Shown piece by piece: positions 1 to 8,989 of a DNA stretch of 64,000 bases. Within the stretch, counting starts at the first letter, position 1. Each line of letters opens with the position of its first letter. A program made the translations under genes and the position numbers. The notes beneath the pieces were generated by a model, which searched no databases, was not told where the DNA came from, and saw nothing but the letters and a program-made list of their open reading frames with translations. The stretch spans positions 1 through 64,000 of the forward strand of contig NZ_MLYR01000027.1 of NCBI RefSeq assembly GCF_001866655.1. Direction: 5' to 3'. The stretch is from Bacillus sp. MUM 116 (GTDB lineage Bacteria > Bacillota > Bacilli > Bacillales > Cytobacillaceae).

Positions 1-209
1 TAACTGTATAATAACATTATGGTTTATTTACGTCAATATTTATGAAAATTTTCCTTTATTAAGGCTCTTTTCGTAAACTTTGTTGCTTTTAGACCTTAAT
101 AAGGGTCAAATACTTAAGTTTCTAGGCAATTTTCGCAAATGTTCTTACGAAAAGATACCACGAAGCATTTAGTTATACGGGTTGATGAACTTATACGAAA
201 AACAACAAT

Positions 210-1076
210 CTATGCGAAAATATCCTTTAATAATAACATTTTCAAATATTTTTCGAAGTTAACTCCTTCTACTTTAGGAACTTGCTCTAAGGAGGAATCA
301 TTGATGGCTGCTGTAAGGAATGCCTCTGCAAGCTGTACAGATTTTTCCAAGTTCTCTCCACGCATCATGCTTCCCATAATCACAGATGCAAATAAATCAC
401 CCGTACCAGAATAGCTTTTACCATTATACTGCATCGCACGATAAAAGATATTGCTTCCGTCCAAATACATATTTCCGATATACTGCTTATCTGGGTCATC
501 TGACGGCGGATTAATTCCAGTGATTATAACCTGAGCGCCAGTTTCTTGCTGCAAAATATTCCCAGACTCTTCAATCGCTTTAATATAGTCTTTTTCATTT
601 GAATAGCTATGCAGCTTTTCATAAGACATTCCGGTTAATAAACAGCACTCCGTCACATTTGGTGTAATCACATCTGCACGTTTTACAAGTTCTCTCATTA
701 GTACCAGCAATTCATCTGTAAAAAGCTTATAGACTTCTCCTAAATCCCCCATTACCGGATCAACAAGTAAAATGGTTTCGTTTGTATAAAATTTTTCTAA
801 AAAATGAAAAATATTATTAATTTGCTCTTCACCAGTAACGAAGCCTGTATAGATTCCATCAAATGTAACCTTAAGTTTGCTCCATTCCTCTATGAAATGT
901 TTCATTTTAGATGTAAAATCTTCACAAAAAAAACTTGGATAACCGGTTTGCGCAGTCAAAATTGCCGTTGGTAAAGGACATGCCTGTACCCCCATTACCG
1001 AAAGAACCGGAATCGCAGCTGTTAATGAACATTTTCCGAAAGATGATAAATCCTGTATTACAGCAACTTTTTTCAT
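210..1076 (-). CDS. Pyridoxamine/pyridoxal kinase-like ribokinase-fold kinase
   Basis: This 288-residue protein belongs to the ribokinase-fold vitamin B6 kinases (PdxK/PdxY type), which phosphorylate pyridoxal, pyridoxamine or pyridoxine with ATP in the cytoplasm. Visible marks are the N-terminal strand with KKVAVIQDLSSFGKCSL, the DPVMGD segment in the middle and the GTGDLFASVI motif near the C-terminus, whose Asp is the expected catalytic base. The start at 1076 is chosen because GGAGG lies 5 bases upstream; an in-frame ATG at 1100 has no comparable site. It is divergent from an ECF transporter S component, which suggests that uptake and phosphorylation of a B6 vitamer are linked. The family is clear; the exact vitamer is inferred. 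Confidence 0.88.
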   Translation of the reverse strand: MKKVAVIQDLSSFGKCSLTAAIPVLSVMGVQACPLPTAILTAQTGYPSFFCEDFTSKMKHFIEEWSKLKVTFDGIYTGFVTGEEQINNIFHFLEKFYTNETILLVDPVMGDLGEVYKLFTDELLVLMRELVKRADVITPNVTECCLLTGMSYEKLHSYSNEKDYIKAIEESGNILQQETGAQVIITGINPPSDDPDKQYIGNMYLDGSNIFYRAMQYNGKSYSGTGDLFASVIMGSMMRGENLEKSVQLAEAFLTAAINDSSLEQVPKVEGVNFEKYLKMLLLKDIFA

Positions 1077-1188
1077 AATAACCTCCATAAGGCTGTCCAT
1101 CTTAAACTTTATTCATATTACCACAAATAAAGAATCTGGAAAATCCCAAAGGGATACTGCCAACTGACCTTAAAGTTTTTTAATAAAT

Positions 1189-1208
1189 TGGCACTTTTAT
1201 ATATGCCA
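1189..1208. promoter_or_regulatory. Inverted repeat TGGCA-N10-TGCCA in the kinase/ECF divergent region
   Basis: TGGCA at 1189-1193 and TGCCA at 1204-1208 form a short inverted repeat in the promoter region shared by the kinase and the transporter gene. A further TGCCA lies near 1158. It could be an operator, but no family match is known to me and the arms are short. Confidence 0.25.
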
Positions 1209-1255
1209 GTCGTTTGCTAAAATCATAGAAAATTCAGTTAGGAAGGATTAGAGAT

Positions 1256-1795
1256 ATGCAAAATACACAAACTTATTCAAAGCCAGAATATAAAACGTTT
1301 GATTTAATTCTTACAGCCATGTTTATTGCACTTGTTTTCCTATCCACTTTCTTAAATATTAAACTGCCAATTGCTGCAAATGGAGGTTTAGTTCATCTCG
1401 GGACTGCAATGCTTTTTATCGCAGCTATTCTATTTGGTCCTAAAAAAGCCGCTCTTGCCGGCGCGATCGGAATGGCATTATTTGATTTAGCTGGAGGCTG
1501 GGCGTTGTGGGCACCGATTACCTTTGTTTCGCGTGCTCTACAGGGATATATCGCTGGTAAAATTGCTTGGTCAAATGGCCGTAATGGCAATAGCATTGCT
1601 TTCAATTTAATTGGAACAATCGTCTCAATGCCAGTAATGATCGCTGTTTATTACATTGGTGAGGTGATTCTATACGGTAATTGGGTTGCACCCGTAGCTT
1701 CGATCCCGGGAGACGTTGTTCAAAATGTATTGGGAGTTATTGTTGCCCTTCCAGTTTGTGTAGCATTGAAAAAAGTTCCATATTTCAAGCGTTAA
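1256..1795 (+). CDS. ECF transporter S component (vitamin-binding membrane protein)
   Basis: The 179-residue protein is almost wholly hydrophobic, with about five or six membrane segments. It carries the motif GGLVHLGTAMLFIAAILFGP followed by a Gly/Ala-rich GAIGMALFDLAGG stretch, typical of the ECF substrate-binding subunit family (Pfam ECF-ribofla_trS type). Such S components capture a vitamin and dock with a shared energising module (EcfT plus two ATPases) encoded elsewhere. AGGAAGGATTAG precedes the ATG. The divergent B6 kinase points to a pyridoxine-type or hydroxymethylpyrimidine substrate; this is inference from context. A hairpin terminator follows at 1809-1858. Confidence 0.85.
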   Translation: MQNTQTYSKPEYKTFDLILTAMFIALVFLSTFLNIKLPIAANGGLVHLGTAMLFIAAILFGPKKAALAGAIGMALFDLAGGWALWAPITFVSRALQGYIAGKIAWSNGRNGNSIAFNLIGTIVSMPVMIAVYYIGEVILYGNWVAPVASIPGDVVQNVLGVIVALPVCVALKKVPYFKR

Positions 1796-1808
1796 AATAA
1801 ACACAAAA

Positions 1809-1858
1809 AAAGGATGTTCCAAAAAGTCATAATTTATCGGCTTTGGACCATCCTCTTT
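1809..1858 (+). terminator. Intrinsic terminator after the ECF S component
   Basis: GGATGTTCCAAA pairs imperfectly with TTTGGACCATCC across a loop of about 20 bases, followed by CTCTTT. The run of A before the stem lets it act on the minus strand too, where it would end the MocR transcript. Confidence 0.65.
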
Positions 1859-1928
1859 AATTTACCTCACCTACACTGTGTTTAAGGGGTCAGCCCCTCG
1901 GCGATAAGATTAAACAAATCTGCTTCAT

Positions 1929-3329
1929 TTATTGCAGTATTTCTTCCGACTCTAGCAAAAATCTTTTTAGGATGCAAAGCCCTTTCTCCAATTCATCGGA
2001 GTCCTTAGGAGATGTTAGTGAAATCCGAATAAATTGGGGAGATTCATCTTTTTTGACCAAGAAACGATGAGAATGATAAACATGGATCCCCTTGGTTAAA
2101 GCAATATGCTCAAACTGGTTTAGCTGCCATTCTTTATGCAATGGTAACCAGCGAAAAAAACTAATAGGATTTTCGTTTGGATGATCGATTTGAAAATATT
2201 TCTGGTAAATCCGATTCCGTTCTTGTGAAATTTCCCGCTTTATCTTAATGATTTGTTCAGCAGCCCCTGTATTAATTAATTCTGATATAATTTCTGCATT
2301 CAAGGCGGATGTTTTTACGTTGAGATTAAAAATTCCATATGTAATTTTTTCAACAAACTGATTGGCGTAAGCGATAAATGCAACCCGGATACCAGAGCTG
2401 AGTGATTTGGCAATACTCAGGATGTAAACAAACCTTTCCGGCACAAAATGTGAAATAGGGAAATAGCCATTTGGTGCCAGGAAAGAGTATACGTCATCCT
2501 CTATTAAAATAAGACGGTGTTTATTGATGACCTCTGCTATTTCCTTTCTGCGATTCATATTCATTGTTACAGCAGTAGGATTATTGCAGGAGGGACTCAA
2601 ATAAATTCCCTGCAATGGATTTGTTCTGCAGACAGCATCTAATCTCTCCGGCTTCATGCCTAACTCATCCCCCTCAATAGGAATTAATTGGATATTCAAT
2701 ATTTTGGCCAATTCAATAAAATTGGGATAAGTATATATATCAACCGCTATTCTATCTCCCGGATGAAACAAGGCCATTAGAATCAATGAAAACGAATTTT
2801 GCCCTCCTGAAGTGATCGCAATATTTTCAATGGGTACATCCATGTTAAAGCGCTGCATCCACTTTTTGGCTGCCATTCGATGATAAGGCATCCCCAATGG
2901 GTGTCTGTAATCTAATAAATTTTCCAGATAATCTTTGGCGGCAATGCTTTTAATCGCTTGAGCAACGAATGAGTTTGTGCTGTCAAGGGGCTTGATGATT
3001 CCCATCTCTATATAATTCTTATTCTCATCACTGTCTGCCATGAAAATTGCATTTTTTATATTGGGAGTAACAAAGGTTCCCCTTCCGGTAACGGCATAGA
3101 TTAATCCTTTCACTTCGCATATTTTAAATGCCCTTGTGACAGTGCTGAGGTTAATATCAAGATAATCTGCTAATTCTCGTTGTGGAGGAAGTTTCGTATT
3201 GGGTGCGAGAAAGCCATTGAGAATATCATATTCCAGCAAGGTGGCAATCGATCGATACATTGGAGGGACAAGCTGTTTTTTATCCGGCTTCCACGACATA
3301 GGATAATTTTCAAATGAATTAACTGGCAT
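1929..3329 (-). CDS. MocR-family regulator (GntR helix-turn-helix fused to aminotransferase fold)
   Basis: The 466-residue protein has a GntR-type winged helix at about residues 20-90 (LPPQRELADYLDINLSTVTR) joined to a fold-type I aminotransferase domain. The Asn-containing PSCNNPTAV segment and the SIAKSLSSGIRVAF segment, with the expected pyridoxal-phosphate Lys, are present. MocR proteins act as cofactor-sensing DNA-binding regulators. The start at 3329 is preceded by GAGGAGGGG; an upstream start at 3359 would fall in the promoter. It is divergent from azlCD and a perfect inverted repeat lies between them, so it probably controls azlCD. It also lies close to the B6 kinase region, which it may sense indirectly. 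Confidence 0.9.
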   Translation of the reverse strand: MPVNSFENYPMSWKPDKKQLVPPMYRSIATLLEYDILNGFLAPNTKLPPQRELADYLDINLSTVTRAFKICEVKGLIYAVTGRGTFVTPNIKNAIFMADSDENKNYIEMGIIKPLDSTNSFVAQAIKSIAAKDYLENLLDYRHPLGMPYHRMAAKKWMQRFNMDVPIENIAITSGGQNSFSLILMALFHPGDRIAVDIYTYPNFIELAKILNIQLIPIEGDELGMKPERLDAVCRTNPLQGIYLSPSCNNPTAVTMNMNRRKEIAEVINKHRLILIEDDVYSFLAPNGYFPISHFVPERFVYILSIAKSLSSGIRVAFIAYANQFVEKITYGIFNLNVKTSALNAEIISELINTGAAEQIIKIKREISQERNRIYQKYFQIDHPNENPISFFRWLPLHKEWQLNQFEHIALTKGIHVYHSHRFLVKKDESPQFIRISLTSPKDSDELEKGLCILKRFLLESEEILQ

Positions 3330-3346
3330 ATAGCCCCTCCTCGAAA

Positions 3347-3365
3347 AATTGTATTGCATACAATT
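3347..3365. promoter_or_regulatory. Perfect inverted repeat, candidate MocR operator for azlCD
   Basis: AATTGTAT-TGC-ATACAATT has two perfect 8-base arms, and a further ATACAAT half site lies at 3381-3387. Its place between the divergent MocR and azlC genes makes it the likely operator. This is seen directly; binding is inferred. Confidence 0.6.
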
Positions 3366-3441
3366 ATATCATTGAAGCCATACAATGAGGATGATAAAGT
3401 TAGTTTATATTCAAATTATTTTAAAAAGTGAGTGAAGGACG

Positions 3442-4161
3442 ATGAACATAAGTGATAACACTTTTTTGCGGGAAGAAAACAGCTTCTTTTCCGGTGTACG
3501 GGATTGTCTGCCCACTGTACTTGGTTACTTAAGTATTGGATTTGCGGCAGGTGTTGTGGAAAAAACAGCAGGACTTTCGATTGTTGAAATTGGACTGATA
3601 TCTTTACTCTTATACGCAGGTTCTGGTCAATTTATTGCTGCTGCGATGATTGGTGCTAATAGTCCAACTCTAGCGATTATCTTTACTATTTTCTTTATTA
3701 ACCTCCGCCATCTTTTAATGAGCGCGGCTATATCGCCTTTTTTCCGTCATCTTTCACCCTTCAAGAATATATTAATCGGTTCTTTACTTACAGATGAAAC
3801 ATTCGGTGTGGCAATGAATGAAGCAGCAAGTAAGAAATGGCTCAGCGAAAAATGGATGTATGGTTTAAATTTAACTGCTTATTTAAATTGGTTCATTGCC
3901 AATATTGCAGGAGCATTTTTCGGAGAATGGATTTCGAATCCGGAAAAATTCGGTCTTGATTTTGCATTGCCGGGTATGTTTATTGGCCTTCTTGTCCTGC
4001 AAATGGTCAGCCGAAGAAAATTGATGAAAGATGTTCTTGTTGCACTAAGTGCTGTTGCCATTGTTGTAGGGGTAAGTTTAGTGGCATCTGGAAGCGTAGG
4101 TGTTATTGTGGCGACAATCATTGCCTCTGGCCTAGGAATGGCGGTGGAAAAATGGAAGTAA
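3442..4161 (+). CDS. azlC: AzlC branched-chain amino acid exporter, large subunit
   Basis: The 239-residue integral membrane protein matches the AzlC family, in which a large (AzlC) and a small (AzlD) subunit together export branched-chain amino acids or analogues. Typical segments are GYLSIGFAAGVV near residue 30, the LLYAGSGQFIAAAM helix and NLRHLLMSAAISPFF. It overlaps azlD by 10 bases, which implies translational coupling and one transcript. The start is set by GAAGGACG before ATG. In Bacillus subtilis azlCD is controlled by AzlB (an Lrp-type protein); here a divergent MocR regulator takes that position. Confidence 0.9.
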   Translation: MNISDNTFLREENSFFSGVRDCLPTVLGYLSIGFAAGVVEKTAGLSIVEIGLISLLLYAGSGQFIAAAMIGANSPTLAIIFTIFFINLRHLLMSAAISPFFRHLSPFKNILIGSLLTDETFGVAMNEAASKKWLSEKWMYGLNLTAYLNWFIANIAGAFFGEWISNPEKFGLDFALPGMFIGLLVLQMVSRRKLMKDVLVALSAVAIVVGVSLVASGSVGVIVATIIASGLGMAVEKWK

Positions 4162-4478
4162 GATGGTCTATCTTTTTAATTATTTTAGGCTCAGCCCTTG
4201 TAACATTCATTCCAAGAGTGCTTCCAATTGCAATTCTGAGTCGTGTTGAACTGCCAGAATGGGCCATGCGATGGTTGAACTACGTTCCTATTGCCGTAAT
4301 GGCAGCCTTAGTGGGGCAAGAGTTGCTAATGCCAAACGGAAAACTGGAACCTTTGCAAAATAACCTTGAACTAATCGCCGCATTGCCTGCTTTTATTATT
4401 GCGATTGTAACACGCAGTTTATTAGGAACTGTTGTAGCTGGAATCATCTCTATAATGGTATTACGTTTTGTGTTTTAA
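4152..4478 (+). CDS. azlD: AzlD branched-chain amino acid exporter, small subunit
   Basis: This 108-residue protein has three to four membrane helices and the AzlD signatures ALVTFIPRVLPI at the N-terminus and NYVPIAVMAALV in the middle. It forms the exporter with AzlC. The ATG lies inside the last codons of azlC, so the two are translationally coupled. No gene follows on this strand; the next genes are convergent. The family call is firm, the exact exported amino acid is not determined by sequence. Confidence 0.88.
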   Translation: MEVRWSIFLIILGSALVTFIPRVLPIAILSRVELPEWAMRWLNYVPIAVMAALVGQELLMPNGKLEPLQNNLELIAALPAFIIAIVTRSLLGTVVAGIISIMVLRFVF

Positions 4479-4553
4479 ATTGGTAAAGTGCTGTTTAATG
4501 AAGTGATAAGCAGACAGGCAGTATGTATCTTCTAACTTATGAATAAAAGAAAA

Positions 4554-4585
4554 AAGAGCCGTGTCCATCAAAGGAGCGGCCCCTC
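4554..4585 (-). terminator. Weak hairpin downstream of lutC
   Basis: An imperfect stem (GAGCCG...CC with GG...CGGCCCCTC) is followed on the minus strand by a run of T. It probably ends the lut transcript. The stem has mismatches. Confidence 0.4.
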
Positions 4586-4593
4586 ATCAAAAA

Positions 4594-5313
4594 TTATAAA
4601 TCATTAATCACAATATAAGTAGCCTTTATCGGACCATGTACACCGACAACCAGATTCAACTCAATATCGGCTGAGTTACTTGGGCCGGTAATAAAATTAA
4701 TGCAGGACGCCACATGTCCGGTCTCTTGATAAATTTCCCGTATTTTTACTGCCGCCTGCGTCGCCCTTGGAACAAGAGTGCTTTTTGGAATCAGCATAAT
4801 CGATGTAGCCGGTAAAAAGCTGACCGTTCTACCCTTATCCTTGTCACTAAACAAAACCACTGTCCCAGACTCAGCAAGGGTAATTTCACTAATGGTAATG
4901 CCGACATTTGCGTTTTCTGCTTTATGAACATTCTCTTCGCCTAATTTATAATCCCATTCAAACACATCAATCTTCTCAGAAGGCCACTTCTCCTTCATTA
5001 AGGAATCAAGCCCCCACTTCGAGAAGCGCTCGTCTTTCCACGTCACAACCGTGCCGCCGCCATATTCAGTGACTACATCATTTACAACCTCCGGCAGCCC
5101 TTTTAAATCAGTAGTAAAAATCTTCGTATGGATTTTCTTACAATGGTCCTTTAAAATCTCCAGCAGTTCATCCTGCGTTGCATCCTTAAATACCTCGTAT
5201 TGCGGCTGGTATTTCCATTTCGGCTTTTCAATCGGAGCGGAAATTCGCGGCCGGTTCAGCTGACTGGCAATTTGATTTAAAAATTTATCTCGATTATGGA
5301 TGGTGCCAATCAT
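4594..5313 (-). CDS. lutC: L-lactate utilisation protein LutC (LUD domain)
   Basis: The 239-residue protein is a single LUD domain, close in length to Bacillus subtilis LutC (240). It carries [19 protein letters not shown] and the C-terminal [21 protein letters not shown], the conserved LUD motif. LutA, LutB and LutC form the iron-sulphur dependent complex that oxidises L-lactate to pyruvate. Its ATG overlaps the lutB stop by four bases (ATGA), so translation is coupled. It ends the lutABC operon. The role of LutC within the complex remains less defined than that of LutA and LutB. Confidence 0.95.
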   Translation of the reverse strand: MIGTIHNRDKFLNQIASQLNRPRISAPIEKPKWKYQPQYEVFKDATQDELLEILKDHCKKIHTKIFTTDLKGLPEVVNDVVTEYGGGTVVTWKDERFSKWGLDSLMKEKWPSEKIDVFEWDYKLGEENVHKAENANVGITISEITLAESGTVVLFSDKDKGRTVSFLPATSIMLIPKSTLVPRATQAAVKIREIYQETGHVASCINFITGPSNSADIELNLVVGVHGPIKATYIVINDL

Positions 5314-6743
5314 AGTTTTTTGTCTCCTTTGTCGCGATTTTTAAACCAATCTCTCAATCTCTCTTTATTCGGGGCCGGAAATTCTCGAATATCCGTCCAA
5401 GCTTTAAGCGGTCCCGGCCCTTTGGAGATTTTATCGCCCGAGGTAAATGGAGACATGGCGGCAGGCACGATTTTTGAACCAATTTTATAAAGAGTTGGAG
5501 AAGCAGCTCCAAGACCAAATGCCTTCATTAATAATTTTTCTGAAACAGGTGCTTTGCCTTCTTTTTCAACAATGACTTCACGGTGTTTATGCAGCAGGTT
5601 GTGCAGCGGAATTTTCACCGGACATACTTCTGTACAGGCACCGCAAAGGGTAGAAGCATATGGAAGCTCTTTGTATTCATCATAACCGCCCAAGAGTGGC
5701 GTGAGGACGGCCCCGATTGGTCCAGGATAAATTGAACCATAAGAGTGACCGCCAATATGACGATACACCGGACAAACATTAATACAGGCGCCGCAGCGGA
5801 TACATTGTAATATCGACTGAAATTCACCACCAAGAATATTCGATCTGCCATTATCGACAATGACCAAATGGAATTCCTCTGGTCCGTCAACATCCAATTC
5901 CTCCCGAGGTCCGGTCAATAAAGTAATATAACTGGTCAGCTTTTGCCCAACAGCATTTCTTGTTAACAGGCTGACGAGTACTTCCATTTCCTCAAAGGTT
6001 GGTACAATCCGCTCCATCCCCATGACGGTAATTTGCGTTTTCGGCAGCGCTGTTACTAAATCAGCATTTCCTTCGTTTGTAACTAGGCTGAAGGAACCTG
6101 TTTCAGCAACCGCAAAGTTACAGCCCGTTATCCCGATATCCGCCTCTAAAAATTTCTCACGGAGGGTGACACGTGCTTGATAGGCAAGTTCTTCAGGTTT
6201 TGAGGTTTTCGTATACCCTAATTTCTTTTCAAAAACTTCGCGAATTTGTTCTTTATTTTTATGCAAGGCAGGTACCACGATATGGGACGGCGGATCATGA
6301 TCGTCCAGCTGGAGAATATATTCACCAAGGTCCGTTTCGACGACCTCACAGCCTTCCTCCTGCAGCATTGCATTTAAGCTGATTTCTTCTGTTACCATCG
6401 ATTTGGATTTGACAATTTTTTTTGCCTTTTTCTTCTGAACAACCTTTCTAATATATTCATTTGCTTCTTCCTTTGTTTGCGCAAAAAAGACGTGTCCGCC
6501 ACGTCCCGCGACATTTTCACTCAGCTGCTCCAGGTAATAATCCAAATTCTCCAGAACATGCTGCCGGATTTCTTCACCGTGATTGCGCCAGTCTTCCCAG
6601 TTGCTCATTTCATCAGTTGTCACTGCCCTGCGCTTCAAACCCATTCCGTCCTGTGCACCGGCAACTGCACCGCGCATGAAATCATCGTGTATTCCATGAT
6701 CAACACGTTCCTTAAACTGCTCCGTGCCAATTTTCATTGCCAT
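5310..6743 (-). CDS. lutB: L-lactate utilisation iron-sulphur protein LutB
   Basis: The 477-residue protein combines an N-terminal LUD region with a C-terminal ferredoxin-like domain. Two cysteine clusters, [16 protein letters not shown] and [15 protein letters not shown], are the expected ligands of two [4Fe-4S] clusters. The sequence follows Bacillus subtilis LutB nearly end to end, which also fixes the start at [10 protein letters not shown] (6743), preceded by GGGGGG. It lies 120 bases downstream of lutA and overlaps lutC. It should pass electrons from lactate oxidation towards the respiratory chain. No dedicated lactate permease gene lies in the window. Confidence 0.96.
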   Translation of the reverse strand: MAMKIGTEQFKERVDHGIHDDFMRGAVAGAQDGMGLKRRAVTTDEMSNWEDWRNHGEEIRQHVLENLDYYLEQLSENVAGRGGHVFFAQTKEEANEYIRKVVQKKKAKKIVKSKSMVTEEISLNAMLQEEGCEVVETDLGEYILQLDDHDPPSHIVVPALHKNKEQIREVFEKKLGYTKTSKPEELAYQARVTLREKFLEADIGITGCNFAVAETGSFSLVTNEGNADLVTALPKTQITVMGMERIVPTFEEMEVLVSLLTRNAVGQKLTSYITLLTGPREELDVDGPEEFHLVIVDNGRSNILGGEFQSILQCIRCGACINVCPVYRHIGGHSYGSIYPGPIGAVLTPLLGGYDEYKELPYASTLCGACTEVCPVKIPLHNLLHKHREVIVEKEGKAPVSEKLLMKAFGLGAASPTLYKIGSKIVPAAMSPFTSGDKISKGPGPLKAWTDIREFPAPNKERLRDWFKNRDKGDKKL

Positions 6744-6863
6744 AGGAAATCCCCCCAATTTTTTTAAAAAATGGCTGTGTAAAACTTGTCTGTTGATTTC
6801 CGCTCCAATCAACAGAGCTAAAAACCAATAATGTCCTTTAACTCAGCCTAAAAAATAAATGCA

Positions 6864-7580
6864 TTAACGGCTGTTTAAGACTTCCGCAATATGCAGCACT
6901 TTTACCGGTTTCCCTAGTCGTTCCATCCGGCCGCCAATATTCATCAAGCAGGCTGCATCTGCACCCACAAGGTATTGTGCCCCGGTTTCTTCTACGTGCC
7001 GGACCTTCTCATCGACCATCTGCTCGGAAATCTGTGCCATTTTAACTGAAAATGTGCCGCCAAATCCGCAGCATTTTTCTTTCCCAGGTAATTCAGTGAA
7101 CTTTAAGCCTTTAATATTTTTTAACAAAATCATAGGCGGTTCTTTTACACCTAGTAGTCTTGTCATATGGCAGGAAGTATGATAAGTTACATTGCCTTCA
7201 AATCTGGCACCGACATCTTCTATTTTTAAAACCTCGACGATAAATTGTGTCAGCTCATAGGTTTTGGCTGCTAATGCTTTTGCCTCCCGCTCCCATACAG
7301 GGTCGCCTGCAAAAATATGAGGATACTCATGGAACATAAAAGCACATGAACCAGATGGTGAAACAACATATTCGGCGTCACTAAACGTTTCAATCATACG
7401 TTTCATGGCTTCTTTTGATTCCTTCACATAACCGCTGTTGTATGCAGGCTGACCACAGCAGACTTGCGATTCCGGGAATTCCACTTCACATCCGAGTCTT
7501 TCAAGCAGTTCAACTGTTGCTTTGCCGACATTGCCTTGGAACATATCAATGATACAAGTTGCAAAAAGAGTAACCTTCAT
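6864..7580 (-). CDS. lutA: L-lactate utilisation protein LutA (CCG-domain Fe-S oxidoreductase)
   Basis: The 238-residue protein carries two copies of the cysteine-rich CCG domain: [11 protein letters not shown] at about residue 41 and [11 protein letters not shown] at about residue 170, as in GlpC/HdrB-type electron carriers. It is the first gene of lutABC. A sigma-A promoter (TTGATA, 16-base spacer, TACAAT) and a perfect palindrome downstream of it lie between lutR and lutA. The family match to Bacillus subtilis LutA is close in length and motif order. Confidence 0.95.
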   Translation of the reverse strand: MKVTLFATCIIDMFQGNVGKATVELLERLGCEVEFPESQVCCGQPAYNSGYVKESKEAMKRMIETFSDAEYVVSPSGSCAFMFHEYPHIFAGDPVWEREAKALAAKTYELTQFIVEVLKIEDVGARFEGNVTYHTSCHMTRLLGVKEPPMILLKNIKGLKFTELPGKEKCCGFGGTFSVKMAQISEQMVDEKVRHVEETGAQYLVGADAACLMNIGGRMERLGKPVKVLHIAEVLNSR

Positions 7581-7636
7581 TTTTCTCTTCCCCTCAAAAA
7601 TAAATTATGTCACCATGTTTATAAAATCAGTTAACT

Positions 7637-7651
7637 GGTCATCTGATGACC
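7637..7651 (-). promoter_or_regulatory. Palindromic LutR operator GGTCATC-T-GATGACC
   Basis: The 7-1-7 perfect inverted repeat fits the FadR-subfamily GntR operator type (GGTC...GACC). It lies a few bases downstream of the predicted transcription start of lutA, a typical repressor position. Confidence 0.8.
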
Positions 7652-7662
7652 TAATAATTAAT

Positions 7663-7690
7663 ATTGTATATCTTACACCAAAATTATCAA
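7663..7690 (-). promoter_or_regulatory. lutA sigma-A promoter
   Basis: On the minus strand TTGATA (7685-7690) and TACAAT (7663-7668) are separated by 16 bases. The start would be near 7656, directly before the LutR palindrome. Confidence 0.7.
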
Positions 7691-7790
7691 GTTTAGAAAG
7701 GGCTTTCAAGAAAAATATCCTTTTTTTATCTGATTTGAAAATGCAGTAAAAGGGCTCCCAGCTATATAGAAACCCCATTTTATCAGTATT

Positions 7791-8525
7791 TTACTCCCCA
7801 TTAAACTTAGTTGTATGTTGGAAATACTTCCCTAGAATAGCATCAATATTTTCAAGGTGAATCAGCATGTTGATCCTCGCTGCCTCTTCATCCTGTGCTT
7901 TGATTGCTTCATAAATGGCCAAGTGCTCCTTATATAACTGCTCAATGGTAGTTTCTTTTGAAAACAACCAAACCCTGCGTGTTTCCCTCATCGTTTCTAC
8001 CATAAGCTCAGAAACATGGTTCATTAGATTCAGCAATAATTGGTTTTGAGCAGCTTCGGCAAGCGCCATGTGAAATTGTAAATCTGCCGTTTCACCAAGT
8101 TCCTCATCACCTTTTGCTTCAAGCATTGCTCCAAGGGCAGCTTCCATCATCATTAAATGCTGATCAGTTCTTCTCTTTGCCGCAGCAGCTGCAGTCCCGC
8201 TTTCAATAATTTTCCGTACTTCTACTAATTCTGCAATATCTTCCTTATTCATTAAGATAGCAGTTGATAATGGAAAAGCAATTTGATCTTTTTCAAATTC
8301 CTTTATATAAGTTCCTTCACCCTGCTTCATTTCGACAAGTCCCATTGCTCGTAATGAGGTTAATGCCTCACGAATAGCCGATCTTCCTACCTGAAAATTT
8401 TCCGCAAGCTGCTGTACAGAGTCAAGCTTATCCCCGGATTTAAGCTGCCCAGACCGAATCATTTCATAAATGGCTTCGGCCACCTCTTCATATATTTTTT
8501 TAGGTTTGATTTTTTTATAATTCAT
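7791..8525 (-). CDS. lutR: LutR, FadR-type GntR repressor of lactate utilisation
   Basis: The 244-residue protein has an N-terminal GntR winged helix (residues about 10-75, with QQLAENFQVGRSAIREALTS) and a helical FCD ligand domain. The FCD metal-binding residues are plausible around FHMALAEAA and the His of YKEHLAIYEAI. In Bacillus subtilis LutR represses lutABC in the absence of lactate. Here it lies directly upstream of lutABC in the same orientation with its own stop 210 bases before lutA, and the palindrome in that gap is its probable target. GGGG precedes the ATG. Confidence 0.9.
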   Translation of the reverse strand: MNYKKIKPKKIYEEVAEAIYEMIRSGQLKSGDKLDSVQQLAENFQVGRSAIREALTSLRAMGLVEMKQGEGTYIKEFEKDQIAFPLSTAILMNKEDIAELVEVRKIIESGTAAAAAKRRTDQHLMMMEAALGAMLEAKGDEELGETADLQFHMALAEAAQNQLLLNLMNHVSELMVETMRETRRVWLFSKETTIEQLYKEHLAIYEAIKAQDEEAARINMLIHLENIDAILGKYFQHTTKFNGE

Positions 8526-8787
8526 TCCAGTGCCCCTTTATATCCTTCATCAACTTTGACACGCACTTTCATTATACCTATTTTCATAAGATTTGCATCT
8601 TCTTCTAAATTTCATGGGCAATCACCTTTATGATTCCTTAAAATATTGAATCACTCGAGAGGATCTTTCCAAATAGGAAGCAGCCTTTCGAGCTTTTTCA
8701 AAACCCTAACTACTTTCCCAATTGTACCCATGTCTTCCCACAAATTCTTAATCGACATTAAATGGCCCGTTTGCGGAAGACTGATCT

Positions 8788-8802
8788 TATTGATAATCAA
8801 TA
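8788..8802. promoter_or_regulatory. Perfect 7-1-7 palindrome TATTGAT-A-ATCAATA
   Basis: This palindrome lies in the otherwise gene-free stretch 8526-8989, upstream of the L,D-transpeptidase gene. Its form suits an operator, but it is AT-rich and the cognate protein is unknown. Nothing else was recognised in this stretch. Confidence 0.35.
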
Positions 8803-8989
8803 GAATTCAGCAAAAGGTTTAATAAAAAAATTAAACATATACAAAAACCGACAATGTTCAAATATGACATTTTGTAGAATAGTAGTATAAATTACCCATT
8901 TTCTAGAAAATGTTAACCAATAACACAATATCAATTGTTTATGGGCATAAGATGTTTACAGCTGAAGGTCAGGTATGGGGGGATACTTT

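Noticed and set aside
139-414. Plus-strand frame overlapping the B6 kinase
   Set aside because: It is antisense to the 3' end of the kinase gene, without a ribosome site or recognisable protein.
1886-1899. Short GGGG-TCAG-CCCC hairpin as terminator
   Set aside because: The stem is only about four to five bases and has no T run; the stronger hairpin at 1809-1858 explains termination better.
8541-8974. Hidden gene upstream of the L,D-transpeptidase
   Set aside because: No frame with a ribosome site or recognisable protein was found on either strand; only a 15-base palindrome stands out.
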